DNA from: Mogibacterium sp.
GTDB lineage: Bacteria > Bacillota > Clostridia > Peptostreptococcales > Anaerovoracaceae
Direction of reading: 5' to 3'
NCBI GenBank assembly: GCA_017433975.1
Contig: JAFRGD010000007.1
Span: 1-43,481, forward strand
DNA length: 43,481 bases
In this document: positions 13,832 through 22,644 of the stretch, piece after piece
Position numbering within the stretch: the stretch's first letter is position 1
Layout of the letters: each line of letters begins with the position of its first letter
The notes under the pieces: model-generated
Seen by the model: only the letters and a program-made list of their open reading frames with translations
What the model was told of the DNA's origin: nothing
The model's database searches: none
Position numbers and translations under genes: made by a program

Positions 13832-15025
13832 CTATACCGTCGTGTAGTTGTCGAAGTAGCCCTGGACGAGTACGACCGGGGTCCCCTTGTCGCCCGAGCC
13901 GCTCGTGAGGTCGCACAGCGAACCGATGAGGTCTGTGAGCCTGCGCGGGGTCGTCCCCTGCGAGGACATGTCGCCGACGAGGTCGGAGGACTTCTCGGTG
14001 ATGCGCTTTTCGATCGCCTCGCGGAGCTCGCGGCCCTTCAGATGCTTGAAGTCGTTGTCCGCCAGGTACTTGAGCTTGAGCTCGTTCGGCGTGCCCTCGA
14101 GGCCGGCGGTGTAGAACGGGGAAACGACCGGATCGGCCAGCTCCCAGATCTTCCCGACCGGGTCCTTGAACGCGCCGTCGCCGTAGACCATGACTTCGAC
14201 GTGCTTGCCGGTCGCCTGCAGGATGCGGTCCTGGATGTCGTGGACCAGGCCGCTCGCGTCTCTCGGGAACAGCTTGACCGTGGCTTCGGTGGATTTGTTG
14301 GAGCCGAGCAGGCCGTACTTCTCGTTGTAGCCGCTCTCACCCACCGGCGCGGTCAGGATGTCGTCCAGGCCGATAACGTTTGCGCCGTGCTCGCGGAGGA
14401 TGCGCTTGGTCCTCGCGCGGGTGTGGATGTCGCAGGTCAGGACGTTGTTGGTGTATTTGAGGATCTCGGTGGCGTGATTGGCGAAGAGGATCTCGACCTC
14501 CGCGTCGGTCTCAGCGATCAGCGCGCCATAATACGCGACGTAGTCCACGCCGGTGAACTGATGCTTGTTCTCACCGAACAGCTCCCGGTACTTCTCCAGC
14601 GTCAGCACATCGCTGTACGGATTGATACCGGCCTCGTCGATCTGATCCATCGTCAGCAGCGCGTTGCCGACTTCATCGCTCGGATAGCTCAGCATCAGGA
14701 TGACCTTCTTCGCGCCCATCGCGATGCCCCGCAGGCAGATCGCGAAGCGGTTCCGCGAGAGGATCGGGAAGATGACGCCGATCGTCTCCCCTCCGAGCTT
14801 CGCCCGCACGTCGTCCGCGATCGCGCCGATCGTGGCGTAATTGCCCTGCGATCTCGCGACGATGGACTCGGTCACCGCGATGACATCCCGGTCGTGCAGC
14901 TCAAATCCCTCGGAAGCCGCCGCCTTCAACACGCTGTCAGTAACGATCGCAGCCAGATCATCTCCCTGGCGGATGATCGGGCACCGGATCCCCCTGGAAA
15001 CCGTTCCTACTCTTCTCTCAGCCAT
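13832..15025 (-). CDS. CofE-like coenzyme F420-0:L-glutamate ligase family protein
   Basis: The 397-residue protein matches the long CofE-like proteins of Clostridia. Features are VGTVSRGIRCPIIRQGDDLA, HDRDVIAVTESIVARSQGNY, FPILSRNRFAICLRGIAMGA and a C-terminal GDGAFKDPVGKIWELADP. True CofE adds glutamate to F420-0, but this bacterial group is not known to make F420 and no F420 genes are in the window, so the substrate is probably different. I start at 15025 (MAERRVG), which has GAGGG and 7 bases; a 14-codon upstream extension lacks a site. A possible promoter (TTGTGA, 18 bases, TATATT, 15101-15130) precedes it, and it ends at the shared terminator. Confidence 0.75.
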   Translation of the reverse strand: MAERRVGTVSRGIRCPIIRQGDDLAAIVTDSVLKAAASEGFELHDRDVIAVTESIVARSQGNYATIGAIADDVRAKLGGETIGVIFPILSRNRFAICLRGIAMGAKKVILMLSYPSDEVGNALLTMDQIDEAGINPYSDVLTLEKYRELFGENKHQFTGVDYVAYYGALIAETDAEVEILFANHATEILKYTNNVLTCDIHTRARTKRILREHGANVIGLDDILTAPVGESGYNEKYGLLGSNKSTEATVKLFPRDASGLVHDIQDRILQATGKHVEVMVYGDGAFKDPVGKIWELADPVVSPFYTAGLEGTPNELKLKYLADNDFKHLKGRELREAIEKRITEKSSDLVGDMSSQGTTPRRLTDLIGSLCDLTSGSGDKGTPVVLVQGYFDNYTTV

Positions 15026-15173
15026 AATCAGTCCCTCGTTTTTCTTATAGGATATTGCAAAAATCACGCAGGCCCTCGGTCTTTGTGAATCCCGACTATT
15101 TAATATATCATAAAATGGGCTTCTTCACAAGGGAAAATCCCGGAGTGTGCCCGCATTGTTCCCGGAAAGCCGG

Positions 15174-15305
15174 CAAAAAAACCGCAAGCAGGACCGTTCG
15201 GGTCCTGCTTATGGTTGTAAGAGGGTAAAAAAGATGTGTAATAGAAATTCACTATGTCCCATGAAGCAGTTTCGCCTGTTCTGTTTCAATGGATTAGACA
15301 ACTCT
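15174..15305 (-). ncRNA. Candidate non-coding RNA with own promoter and terminator
   Basis: On the minus strand TTGCAC (15335-15340) and TATATT (15312-15317) are 17 bases apart, predicting a start near 15305. About 100 bases on, AAGCAGGACC pairs perfectly with GGTCCTGCTT (15210-15186, 10 bp) and GCGG-TTTTTTT follows. The 132-base transcript has no open frame with a ribosome binding site. It lies between two divergent genes and belongs to neither; the next gene upstream on this strand ends at 15944. I do not recognise a known RNA family. It could be a small regulatory RNA or a leader peptide unit. Confidence 0.45.
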
Positions 15306-15386
15306 AACTGCAATATAGCATACCCCCGCGGGGAGTGCAACACTTTTTTTAATATTTTTCCGACCAAAAAAACAGCCCCGGTCCCG

Positions 15387-15416
15387 TTGACAGTTCCGGG
15401 CGGGCCGCGCTATAGT
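15387..15416 (+). promoter_or_regulatory. Promoter of the DNA glycosylase gene
   Basis: TTGACA (15387-15392) and TATAGT (15411-15416) are 18 bases apart, 43 bases before the start codon. Confidence 0.7.
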
Positions 15417-15458
15417 ACAATCATCCGCCGACCGGCGGTTTGACGAAAGGAATGAACG

Positions 15459-15956
15459 ATGAGAACACACTGTGAACACGGCTTCGGGCCCTGCTGGGAC
15501 GCGGAGTCGGAGATCCTGATCCTGGGGAGCTTCCCTTCCGTGAAGTCGCGGGAAGAGGGCTTTTATTACGCGCATCCGCAGAACCGCTTCTGGAAGGTCC
15601 TCGCGGCGCTCGCCTGCGAACCGGTGCCTGCTGCCGTCGAAGAAAAGAAGGCGTTCCTGAAGGCCCACCGCATCGCGCTCTACGATGTCGTGGAGAGCTG
15701 CACGATCATCGGCTCCGGCGACAGCTCGATCGAGGACGTCCGCGTGACAGACCTGACGCGGATCCTGCAGGGATCGAACGTCGGCACGCGGATCTTCGTC
15801 AACGGCGGCAAGGCCGCGGAGCTCTACCGGAAGCACCAGCAGTCAAAGCTGGGGATCGAAGCGGTGCAGCTGCCGTCGACGAGCTCGGCGAACGCGCGGT
15901 CTTCCCTGGAGACGCTCATCCGGGTCTGGCGCGAGCGGATCGGTCAGATTTCGTAA
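15459..15956 (+). CDS. DNA-deoxyinosine (uracil-DNA family 6 type) glycosylase
   Basis: The 165-residue protein resembles the hypoxanthine-DNA glycosylase group of the uracil-DNA glycosylase superfamily, which removes deaminated adenine from DNA at the start of base excision repair. Characteristic stretches are LILGSFPSVKSREEGFYYAH and PQNRFWKVL near residues 20-46, ALYDVVESC near 73, and the late PSTSSANA motif. AAAGGAA lies 7 bases before the ATG. The gene has its own promoter and overlaps the convergent prolyl-tRNA editing gene by 13 bases at its 3' end. Length is normal for the family. Confidence 0.85.
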   Translation: MRTHCEHGFGPCWDAESEILILGSFPSVKSREEGFYYAHPQNRFWKVLAALACEPVPAAVEEKKAFLKAHRIALYDVVESCTIIGSGDSSIEDVRVTDLTRILQGSNVGTRIFVNGGKAAELYRKHQQSKLGIEAVQLPSTSSANARSSLETLIRVWRERIGQIS

Positions 15957-16435
15957 TGGATGTACTGCACCTCTGTCCCGCTCTCCTGAAGGAGGCGGAC
16001 CAGATCGTCCGCGTCCAGCCAGACGCTGGCGGTGTTTTCGTTCGGATGGACGGCGATCACGCCGCCGCGGAAGCGCTCATCCACGTAGACCCGCACCCGG
16101 TGCGCACTGTCGTTGAGCGCGCCGAGCGGTGAAACGGCGCCCGGCGTCAGACCGAGCAGCTCCTCCATGTATTTTTCCTGCGCGAAGGAAAGCCCCTTGG
16201 CGCCGATCTGTTCCCCGAGAAGCTTTAGGTCCATGCGCTCTTCGCCGGCGACGACGATGACGAAGAAATTCTTTTTCTTGTCCCGGAGAAAGAGGTTCTT
16301 CGCGATGTTCCCCTCCTCCGGCAGTCCGAGGGCATCGGTCTCCGCCATCGTGTAGACGGCCTCGTGCTCGATCGCGCGGTACCGGATCCCCTTCTGCGTG
16401 AGCAGTTCATAGATTTCTTTCTTCCCGTAATGCAT
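15944..16435 (-). CDS. Prolyl-tRNA editing protein (YbaK/ProX type aminoacyl-tRNA deacylase)
   Basis: The 163 residues form a YbaK-like domain that hydrolyses mischarged tRNA, most likely Ala-tRNA(Pro). Typical features are EHEAVYTMAE, NIAKNLFLRDKKKNFFVIVV, the lysine in MDLKLLGEQIGAKGLSFA, and GLTPGAVSPLGALND near the C-terminus. GGGAGG precedes the ATG by 7 bases. It stands alone on the minus strand, converging with the DNA glycosylase gene (13-base overlap) and divergent from the XRE regulator. The leader contains a GTGATATCAC palindrome at about 16476-16485. Confidence 0.88.
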   Translation of the reverse strand: MHYGKKEIYELLTQKGIRYRAIEHEAVYTMAETDALGLPEEGNIAKNLFLRDKKKNFFVIVVAGEERMDLKLLGEQIGAKGLSFAQEKYMEELLGLTPGAVSPLGALNDSAHRVRVYVDERFRGGVIAVHPNENTASVWLDADDLVRLLQESGTEVQYIHYEI

Positions 16436-16536
16436 TTTTTCCTCCCTGAAGGCCCTCCCGGAGAGGCGCCCCGACGTGATATCACCTCTATTCTACCGCA
16501 GACCGAAAGCCAGTGCCAGTCAATCTGCAGAAGTCC

Positions 16537-16565
16537 TTGATTTTATTATTTTTACTATGTATAAT
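16537..16565 (+). promoter_or_regulatory. Promoter of the XRE regulator (and possibly malQ)
   Basis: TTGATT (16537-16542) and TATAAT (16560-16565) are 17 bases apart in an AT-rich stretch, 50 bases before the regulator's start. Confidence 0.65.
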
Positions 16566-16615
16566 TTCTTTGTTAAAAAGGCGTAATGTGATTTTTTCAG
16601 GGGACAGAGATTCAT

Positions 16616-17029
16616 ATGAGTACGATTTCCGACAACATTCGGTCGCTTCGGAAGCAGTATTTCCTTACGCAGGAACAGCTCGGAGAAATTGCCGGCGTGT
16701 CCGACAAGGCTGTTTCCACGTGGGAAAACGGTGTCGCGGAACCCAGGATGGGCGCCGTGCGGCGGATGGCCGACCACTTCAACATCAACATTTCGGATAT
16801 TCTCGACGGACCGGCGGACGCGCATCAAGACGGGCTGAACGCGTCGGCTTCTCTGCTCGCCAGGGAGATCCTGGCGGACGGGGAGCTTAAGAAAGCCGTA
16901 TCGTGCCTGCAGCACAGGCCGGAGCTGATCGAATCCGTTCTGAAGCTGAGCGTTCTGACGCAGGAAGAGCTCGAGCTGATCAACGGCACCATGGAACGCT
17001 TCGGCAAAGGCGGCAGACGCAGGAAATAG
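16616..17029 (+). CDS. XRE family HTH transcriptional regulator
   Basis: The 137-residue protein has an N-terminal XRE helix-turn-helix at residues 5-60 (NIRSLRKQYFLTQEQLGEIA, then KAVSTWENG and PRMGAVRRMADHF), followed by a helical tail of about 70 residues that may dimerise. The ribosome binding site is AGGGGA, somewhat far from the ATG. It precedes malQ by 97 bases on the same strand, so it may be co-transcribed with it and could control the glycogen locus; that link is by position only. Confidence 0.8.
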   Translation: MSTISDNIRSLRKQYFLTQEQLGEIAGVSDKAVSTWENGVAEPRMGAVRRMADHFNINISDILDGPADAHQDGLNASASLLAREILADGELKKAVSCLQHRPELIESVLKLSVLTQEELELINGTMERFGKGGRRRK

Positions 17030-17126
17030 CATACGGACCCGCTATCAGGGGTTCTTTTCGTGTGTGTCGGGATTAGACAGCACAGGCAGGCCAGGATCGA
17101 GCGGACATCATCGAAAGGAGCATATC

Positions 17127-18668
17127 ATGCGGGCAAGCGGCATCCTCTTACCGGTCTTTTCACTCCCCTCCGAATTCGGGATCGGGGATTTTTCCCATAC
17201 CGCAAAATCTTTTATCGAACGACTCGCCGCCGCGGGCCAGCAGTACTGGCAGATTCTGCCGCTGGCGCCGGCAGGCGGTTTTAATTCGCCTTATCAGCCG
17301 CTGTCGTGCGTCGCGGGCGACCCGGTCTACATCAGCCCGTCCGTCCTGCTCCGGAAGGGCCTGCTGACGGAAGAGGACCTTTCAGCATGGACGGCGCTGT
17401 CGACCGAGATGCCGGCGGACAAGATCTGCTACGAGGCGCTCCTGCCGTTCCGCAAGGAGCTCCTGCGGAAGGCCTTCTCGCGGTTCGAGGAGACGCCGGC
17501 GTACCGGAAGTACTGCCGGGACAACGCGGACTGGCTGCAGGACTACGCCCTCTTCACCGCCCTTCGGGCGCACTTCGGCGGGATCAGCTGGAGCGACTGG
17601 CCGGAAGAACTGCGGCACCGGAAGCCGGAAGCACTGGCTTCGTGGCGGGAGAAGCTGGCGGAGGAGATCCGGCTGGAGCTGTGGATCCAGTATGAGTTCC
17701 GCTGTGAGTGGCAGGAGATCCTCTCCTGCGCGCACGAAAACGGTGTCCGCATCATCGGCGACATCCCGATCTACGCCTCCTTCGACAGCGCGGAGTGCTG
17801 GACGCACCCGGAGCTCTTCAAGCTCCGCAAGGACCTCCGGCCGCTGGCGGTCTCAGGATGTCCGCCGGACGACTTCGCGCCGGAGGGCCAGCGCTGGGGC
17901 AATCCGCTGTACAACTGGCGCGAACACGAGCGCACGGGCTTCCGGTGGTGGATCGAACGGCTGCGCAGGAACTTCGAGCTCTACGACATGATCCGGCTGG
18001 ATCATATGCGGGGATTTGAGTCGTACTATTCCATCCCCGCCGAGGACCCGACCGCGATGAACGGCCGCTGGATCAAAGGGCCCGGTATGAAGTTCTTTAA
18101 GGCCGTCCGGGAAGCGCTGGGCGACTGCCGCTTCATCGCCGAAGACCTGGGCCTCATCACGCCGGAGGTCCGCAAGCTGATCAAGCGGACCGGGCTTCCG
18201 GGGATGAAGGTGCTGCAGTTCGCCTTCGACGGAGACCCGGACAATCCGTATCTCCCGGAGAACTACACCGAGAACTGCGTCGTCTACACCGGCACGCACG
18301 ACAACGACACGACGCGCGGGTGGTACAAGAGCCTCTCCGAGGAAGCGCGCCAGCAGATCACGAGGTACCTGCGGTCGAGCCGCAGCCCGGGGATCAGCGA
18401 AACCCAGGCGAGCCTCCGCGCCCCGCTCTTCAGCGGTCGGTCCGCCTGTGAGCTCCTCGTCATGCTGGCGATGCAGTCCCGGGCCGACCTCTGCATCATC
18501 CCGATCCAGGATTACCTCCTGCTGGATTCGGAGGCCCGCGTCAACACGCCGGGCACCATCTCGGACAACTGGGAATGGCGGATGGCAAAGGATGCCTTCA
18601 CACCGGAGCTCGCGGAGTACATCCGCAGGCTGACGAGCTCCTCCGGCAGGATGCAGCCGCAAATCTGA
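17127..18668 (+). CDS. malQ: 4-alpha-glucanotransferase (amylomaltase)
   Basis: This GH77 enzyme transfers stretches of alpha-1,4-glucan between chains, releasing glucose, and works with glycogen phosphorylase on short maltodextrins. The 513 residues show ILLPVFSLPSEFGIGDFS at the start, YDMIRLDHMRGFESYY (nucleophile Asp), RFIAEDLGLITPEV (acid/base Glu) and YTGTHDNDTTRGWY (transition-state Asp). I start at 17127 with AAAGGAG and 6 bases; 21 upstream in-frame codons lack a site. It faces the glgB-to-phosphoglucomutase operon tail to tail and ends at the hairpin at 18676-18712. Confidence 0.95.
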   Translation: MRASGILLPVFSLPSEFGIGDFSHTAKSFIERLAAAGQQYWQILPLAPAGGFNSPYQPLSCVAGDPVYISPSVLLRKGLLTEEDLSAWTALSTEMPADKICYEALLPFRKELLRKAFSRFEETPAYRKYCRDNADWLQDYALFTALRAHFGGISWSDWPEELRHRKPEALASWREKLAEEIRLELWIQYEFRCEWQEILSCAHENGVRIIGDIPIYASFDSAECWTHPELFKLRKDLRPLAVSGCPPDDFAPEGQRWGNPLYNWREHERTGFRWWIERLRRNFELYDMIRLDHMRGFESYYSIPAEDPTAMNGRWIKGPGMKFFKAVREALGDCRFIAEDLGLITPEVRKLIKRTGLPGMKVLQFAFDGDPDNPYLPENYTENCVVYTGTHDNDTTRGWYKSLSEEARQQITRYLRSSRSPGISETQASLRAPLFSGRSACELLVMLAMQSRADLCIIPIQDYLLLDSEARVNTPGTISDNWEWRMAKDAFTPELAEYIRRLTSSSGRMQPQI

Positions 18669-18675
18669 CAATAAA

Positions 18676-18712
18676 AGTACCCGGCGAAGTCTTCCCGGGT
18701 ACTCTCTATTTT
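18676..18712 (+). terminator. Terminator of malQ
   Basis: AGTACCCGG (18676-18684) and CCGGGTACT (18695-18703) form a 9-bp stem, followed by CTCTATTTTC. The stem can also form on the other strand, where AAAGTACC lies at the left edge. Confidence 0.65.
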
Positions 18713-18715
18713 CGG

Positions 18716-18995
18716 CTATACTCCGAATTCCTTCTTAATGATCATGGTCACACCGGATTTGGTGATTCTGACATTGACGTCGTCAGACAGTATCCGGAAG
18801 CTGAAGCACAACGTGGCGCATGGTGATGTCCTTAACGACGCCCGCAGTACCGTCTTCCAATTCGATGCGGTTGCCGATCTCAAACGGATTGAACATGCTG
18901 ATCATAAAGCCGGCGACGACGTCCTTGATGATATCCTGACAGGTATAGACCAGCAGTACCATGAGCAATTTGTTTAATCCGCTGTTTTCAAACAT
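18716..18995 (-). pseudogene. Remnant of a small-conductance mechanosensitive channel gene (mscS family)
   Basis: A minus-strand frame from 18995 gives about 65 residues that match the MscS core: CQDIIKDVVAGFMI, then NPFEIGNRIELEDGTAGVVK and DITMRHVVL. It stops at TGA 18783. In another frame just downstream, DVNVRITKSGVTMIIKKEFG followed by TAG at 18716 looks like the original C-terminus. The N-terminal membrane helices and most of the vestibule domain are missing, so at least one internal deletion and a frameshift have occurred. It lies between malQ and the phosphoglucomutase gene and is most likely non-functional. Confidence 0.7.
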
Positions 18996-19006
18996 ATGGG
19001 TATTCC

Positions 19007-20728
19007 CTAGCCCTGCATCATCTTGACGCCTTCGCGCTGCACCAGTTCAAACCGCTCCGCCGCTTCCGCCGCGTTTGCACCCTTGACCATCACGTAGAGC
19101 TTGATCTTCGGCTCGGTGCCGGACGGGCGGATGATCGCCGAATTGCCGTCCTCGAGCTCGTAGTACAGCACGTTGCTCTGCGGCAGCCCGGTCGGCTCCG
19201 TTTCGCCGGTCCTGAGATCCGTGATGACGCCGGTGAGATAATCGCGGACGCGGACGACCGGCAGACCGATCTCCGCCGGCGCGGAAGCCCGAAGGCCCTC
19301 CATGAGCTTCGCCATCCGTTCACCCGCGTCGAAGCCCCCGAACGCGACCGACGTGCTCTTTTCCTTGTAGTAGCCGTACTTCTCATACAGCGACTGCATC
19401 GCCTCGTAGAGGTTCATGCCCTTGCTGTTGTAGTAGCAGGCCATCTCCGCGATCAGCATGGAAGCGACGACCGCATCTTTGTCCCTCGCGTACGTCCCCG
19501 CGAGGAAGCCGATGCTCTCCTCGAATCCGAAGATGAACGTGTGCTCGCCCGTCGCCAGGAACTCCTTGATCTTCTCGCCGATGAACTTGAACCCGGTGAG
19601 GGTCTCGATCATCGTGACGCCGTTGTCGGCGCAGACTTTATTGGCCATCGTCGTGGAGACGATGCTCTTGATCGCCGCCGCGTTCGCCGGCAGCGCGCCC
19701 ATCTCTCTCCTCGCGGTGATCAGGTAATCCAGCAGGAGGACGCCGATCTGGTTGCCGGTGAGGGTCTCATAACCGTCCTCCGTCTTGACCGCGATGCCGC
19801 AGCGGTCGCCGTCCGGGTCCGTTCCGATGATGAGCTCGGTATCCCATTTCTTCGCGTACTCGATCGCCAGCTCGAAGCCCTCGACGTTCTCCGGGTTCGG
19901 CGATTTGACCGTCGGGAACTTGCCATCAACGACCATCTGCTCCGGCACGGTGAGGACGTGCTTCATGCCGAGGCGCTTCAGGACCTCCGGCACGAGCTTG
20001 TAGCCGGTCCCGTGGAACGGCGTGTAGAGGATCTCGAAAGTTTCCGGGGCCGCGTCGACGTAACGCTTGCCGACGGACTGCGCCAGCACGTTCTCGAGGT
20101 ACTTCTCGTCCATCTCCTCGCCGATCAGCGTGATCAGGCCGGCTTCACAGGCCTCCTCGTACGGCATGGTCCGGACATCGTCAAAGATGTCGATCCGGGC
20201 CATCGACTGGGCGACCTCCGCCGCGTGCTCCGGCGGGAGCTGCGCGCCGTCGGACCAGTACGCCTTGTAGCCGTTGTATTCTTTGGTGTTGTGGCTTGCC
20301 GTGATGTTGATCCCGGCGATCGAACCGGTCTCCCGGAGTCCGAAGGACAGCTCCGGCGTCGGTCTCAGCGCGTCAAAGAGGTTGACGTGGATGCCGTTCG
20401 CCGCGAGGACGCAGGCAGCCTCCACCGCGTATTCCCGCGCGTGATTGCGGCAGTCATGGGCGATGGTCACGCCGCTGCCGACCTCTTCGCCGCAGGTGTT
20501 GATCAGATTCGCGAGTCCCTGCGTCGCGTAGCGGACCGTGTAGACGTTCATCCCGTTCAGCCCGGCGCGCATCACGCCGCGCAGGCCGGCCGTCCCGAAC
20601 TCCAGCATCCTGCTGAAGCGGCCCTCAACCTCCTTCTCATCCCCGGCGATCGCCAGAAGCTCTTCTTTGGTCTCCTGATCGACGACCGGGCTGTTCAGCC
20701 ATTTTTCGTAATTGTCTCGATAACTCAT
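19007..20728 (-). CDS. Phosphoglucomutase/phosphomannomutase (alpha-D-phosphohexomutase)
   Basis: This enzyme interconverts glucose-6-phosphate and glucose-1-phosphate, linking glycolysis to ADP-glucose synthesis. The 573 residues have the full family set: FGTAGLRG near residue 45, the phosphoserine loop TASHN with Ser145, the Mg-binding DPDGDR near 305, the sugar-binding GFEESIGFL near 400 and the phosphate-binding RPSGTEPKIK near 535. The length fits the PgcA type of Bacillota. It is the last intact gene of the glgB-glgC-glgD-GH13 operon, 45 bases after the amylase gene, which supports a role in glycogen turnover. Confidence 0.93.
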   Translation of the reverse strand: MSYRDNYEKWLNSPVVDQETKEELLAIAGDEKEVEGRFSRMLEFGTAGLRGVMRAGLNGMNVYTVRYATQGLANLINTCGEEVGSGVTIAHDCRNHAREYAVEAACVLAANGIHVNLFDALRPTPELSFGLRETGSIAGINITASHNTKEYNGYKAYWSDGAQLPPEHAAEVAQSMARIDIFDDVRTMPYEEACEAGLITLIGEEMDEKYLENVLAQSVGKRYVDAAPETFEILYTPFHGTGYKLVPEVLKRLGMKHVLTVPEQMVVDGKFPTVKSPNPENVEGFELAIEYAKKWDTELIIGTDPDGDRCGIAVKTEDGYETLTGNQIGVLLLDYLITARREMGALPANAAAIKSIVSTTMANKVCADNGVTMIETLTGFKFIGEKIKEFLATGEHTFIFGFEESIGFLAGTYARDKDAVVASMLIAEMACYYNSKGMNLYEAMQSLYEKYGYYKEKSTSVAFGGFDAGERMAKLMEGLRASAPAEIGLPVVRVRDYLTGVITDLRTGETEPTGLPQSNVLYYELEDGNSAIIRPSGTEPKIKLYVMVKGANAAEAAERFELVQREGVKMMQG

Positions 20729-20773
20729 CTTTCACCAGCCTTTCTGTATTCCCTTTTTCAGCGATTTCTTCAT

Positions 20774-22636
20774 TCAGGCCTGCTCGAGCAGGTACATCCC
20801 GTCCGGCTGCACCGTCAGCGTCCCGCTGATCATCTGACCGCTGAAGACATCTCTCCAGCAGCCGTCCGTCTCGAGCAGCTTCGGCTCATCCCCGGTGTTC
20901 TCCACCGTCATCATCGCCGGCGCGGCGCCGTCTGCGTCATACCGCAGGAACGCGTACAGACCGCCCTCCGCCGCGATTGTCCGGTAACCGCCCTTCCGGT
21001 ACACTTTGTGCGCCTTCCGGATCCGGATCAGCGAGCGGTACCACTCCCGGAGACCGATATCCTCGTGTCCCCACGGATAACATTGCCGGTTGAACGGATC
21101 GGCGTAGCCCTCCATCCCGGCTTCATCGCCGTAATAGATGCACGGGACGCCCGGCAGCGTCATCTGCAGCAGCGAGGCCAGCTTCATTCTGCGCACCCCG
21201 AGCGCCCGTTCGCCCTCCGAGAGGTGCGTCTCGGCCTGCTCGATCCGGGTGTGGAAATCGATCGGCAGCCGCTTGCCCGCGAGCGCCGTGATCGCGCGGA
21301 TACTGTCGTGGGTCCCGAGGAGGTTCATCAGCGCGTTCACCGCCTCCGGCGGGTAGTGTTCCAGAATGGTCTCGACCTGAGCCGCCAGGACCCTGGCACT
21401 GCCGTAGCGCACGTAGTCGATCAGCGCGTCCTTGACCGGGTAGTTCATGACGGAGTCGAGTTTATCGCCTTCGAAGTAGTTCTTGCGCTCATCATAGGCG
21501 ACCTTGTTGGAAGCATCCTCCCAGACTTCACCGATGATCAGCGCGTCCGGCTTCTCCTCCTTGGCCGCGCGGACGAGCTCCTCGAGGAAGTCGCTCGGGA
21601 ATTCGTCCACCACATCCAGCCTCCAGCCGGAAGCGCCTTTGCGGAGCCAGTGCCGCACGATGCCGTCCGGTCCGTTGATGAATTCCCGGTAGGTCAGATC
21701 GTCCTTGTTGATCCGCGGCAGCGTGCGGATCCCCCACCACGTGTCGTAGCTCCCGTCTTCGTGGAAGCTGTACCAGTCCCGGTACGGCGACTCCGGATCC
21801 CGATAGGCCCCGCCGTCACCGTAATGGCCGTACTTGTTGAAGTAGATGGAGTCCGACCCGGTGTGCGCGAAGACGCCGTCCAGGATGATCCGCATCCCGC
21901 GCGCCTCCGCCTCCCGGCAGAGCGCGATGAAGTCCTCCTCGGTGCCGAACATCGGATCGATCGTCCGGTAATCTCCGGTATCGTACGTGTGGTTGGAATA
22001 CGCCTCGAAGATCGGACTCAGATACAGGCACGTCACGCCGAGGTCTTCGAGATACGGGAGCTTCTCGCGGATGCCCGCCAGATTGCCGCCGAAGAAATCG
22101 TTGTTGTAGATCTTGCCGCGCTCCGGCAGATACTTCGGGAGCGCGCCCCAGTCTGTCCGCGTGATCTTGCCCTTCTGCTCGACCCGCTCGCCCGCGTGGC
22201 AGAACCGGTCCACGAAGATATGGTAATACACGCCGCCGCAGATCCAGTCCGGCTCCTCGTATTCGCGCCGGGTGACGGTCTCCTGCCAGCAACAGGGATC
22301 CAGCTGCAGCGTCGCCTGTCCGGTATATTCCGACCGGCCGATCCGGAGGAGGTCGTCCTCCGTCTCGACTTCAAAAGAGTACCAGTACAGCCCGCGGTCC
22401 TCGATGTCAAACCGCACCTCGTACCGCGCCAGGTCTCCCGGTACATCCGACAGGTGCATCTCGTAGTACGCCGGCAGATCGTGGCGGTCGTACCGGACCA
22501 CCGCTTTCGCGCTCCGCACCGCGAGTCTCCTGTCCAGAAACAGGCGAAGCGTGAGTGCTTCGCCTGATCGCATCGTGCCTGCAGGTTCTTTGCAGGCCGT
22601 ATTCATCGAGTCAAAAAATACCCTGATGTCTCTCAT
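20774..22636 (-). CDS. GH13 alpha-glucosidase/neopullulanase-type amylase
   Basis: The 620-residue enzyme hydrolyses alpha-glucans or cyclodextrins. An N-terminal beta-sandwich domain (about 1-125, like CBM34) precedes the GH13 barrel. The conserved regions are DGVFAHTGSDS, GWRLDVVDEFP with the nucleophile Asp, ALIIGEVWEDA with the acid/base Glu, and LLGTHDSIRA with the third Asp. A C-terminal beta domain follows. No signal peptide is present, so it acts in the cytoplasm, probably on glycogen or maltodextrins. It lies 8 bases after glgD in the operon. Neopullulanase, cyclomaltodextrinase and maltogenic amylase cannot be told apart here. Confidence 0.9.
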   Translation of the reverse strand: MRDIRVFFDSMNTACKEPAGTMRSGEALTLRLFLDRRLAVRSAKAVVRYDRHDLPAYYEMHLSDVPGDLARYEVRFDIEDRGLYWYSFEVETEDDLLRIGRSEYTGQATLQLDPCCWQETVTRREYEEPDWICGGVYYHIFVDRFCHAGERVEQKGKITRTDWGALPKYLPERGKIYNNDFFGGNLAGIREKLPYLEDLGVTCLYLSPIFEAYSNHTYDTGDYRTIDPMFGTEEDFIALCREAEARGMRIILDGVFAHTGSDSIYFNKYGHYGDGGAYRDPESPYRDWYSFHEDGSYDTWWGIRTLPRINKDDLTYREFINGPDGIVRHWLRKGASGWRLDVVDEFPSDFLEELVRAAKEEKPDALIIGEVWEDASNKVAYDERKNYFEGDKLDSVMNYPVKDALIDYVRYGSARVLAAQVETILEHYPPEAVNALMNLLGTHDSIRAITALAGKRLPIDFHTRIEQAETHLSEGERALGVRRMKLASLLQMTLPGVPCIYYGDEAGMEGYADPFNRQCYPWGHEDIGLREWYRSLIRIRKAHKVYRKGGYRTIAAEGGLYAFLRYDADGAAPAMMTVENTGDEPKLLETDGCWRDVFSGQMISGTLTVQPDGMYLLEQA

Positions 22637-22644
22637 AAATCCCC

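Noticed and set aside
19541..22567. 1008-codon frame antisense to the phosphoglucomutase and amylase genes
   Set aside because: It spans two well-supported genes and their junction and has the same antisense composition; no homology or start signal.
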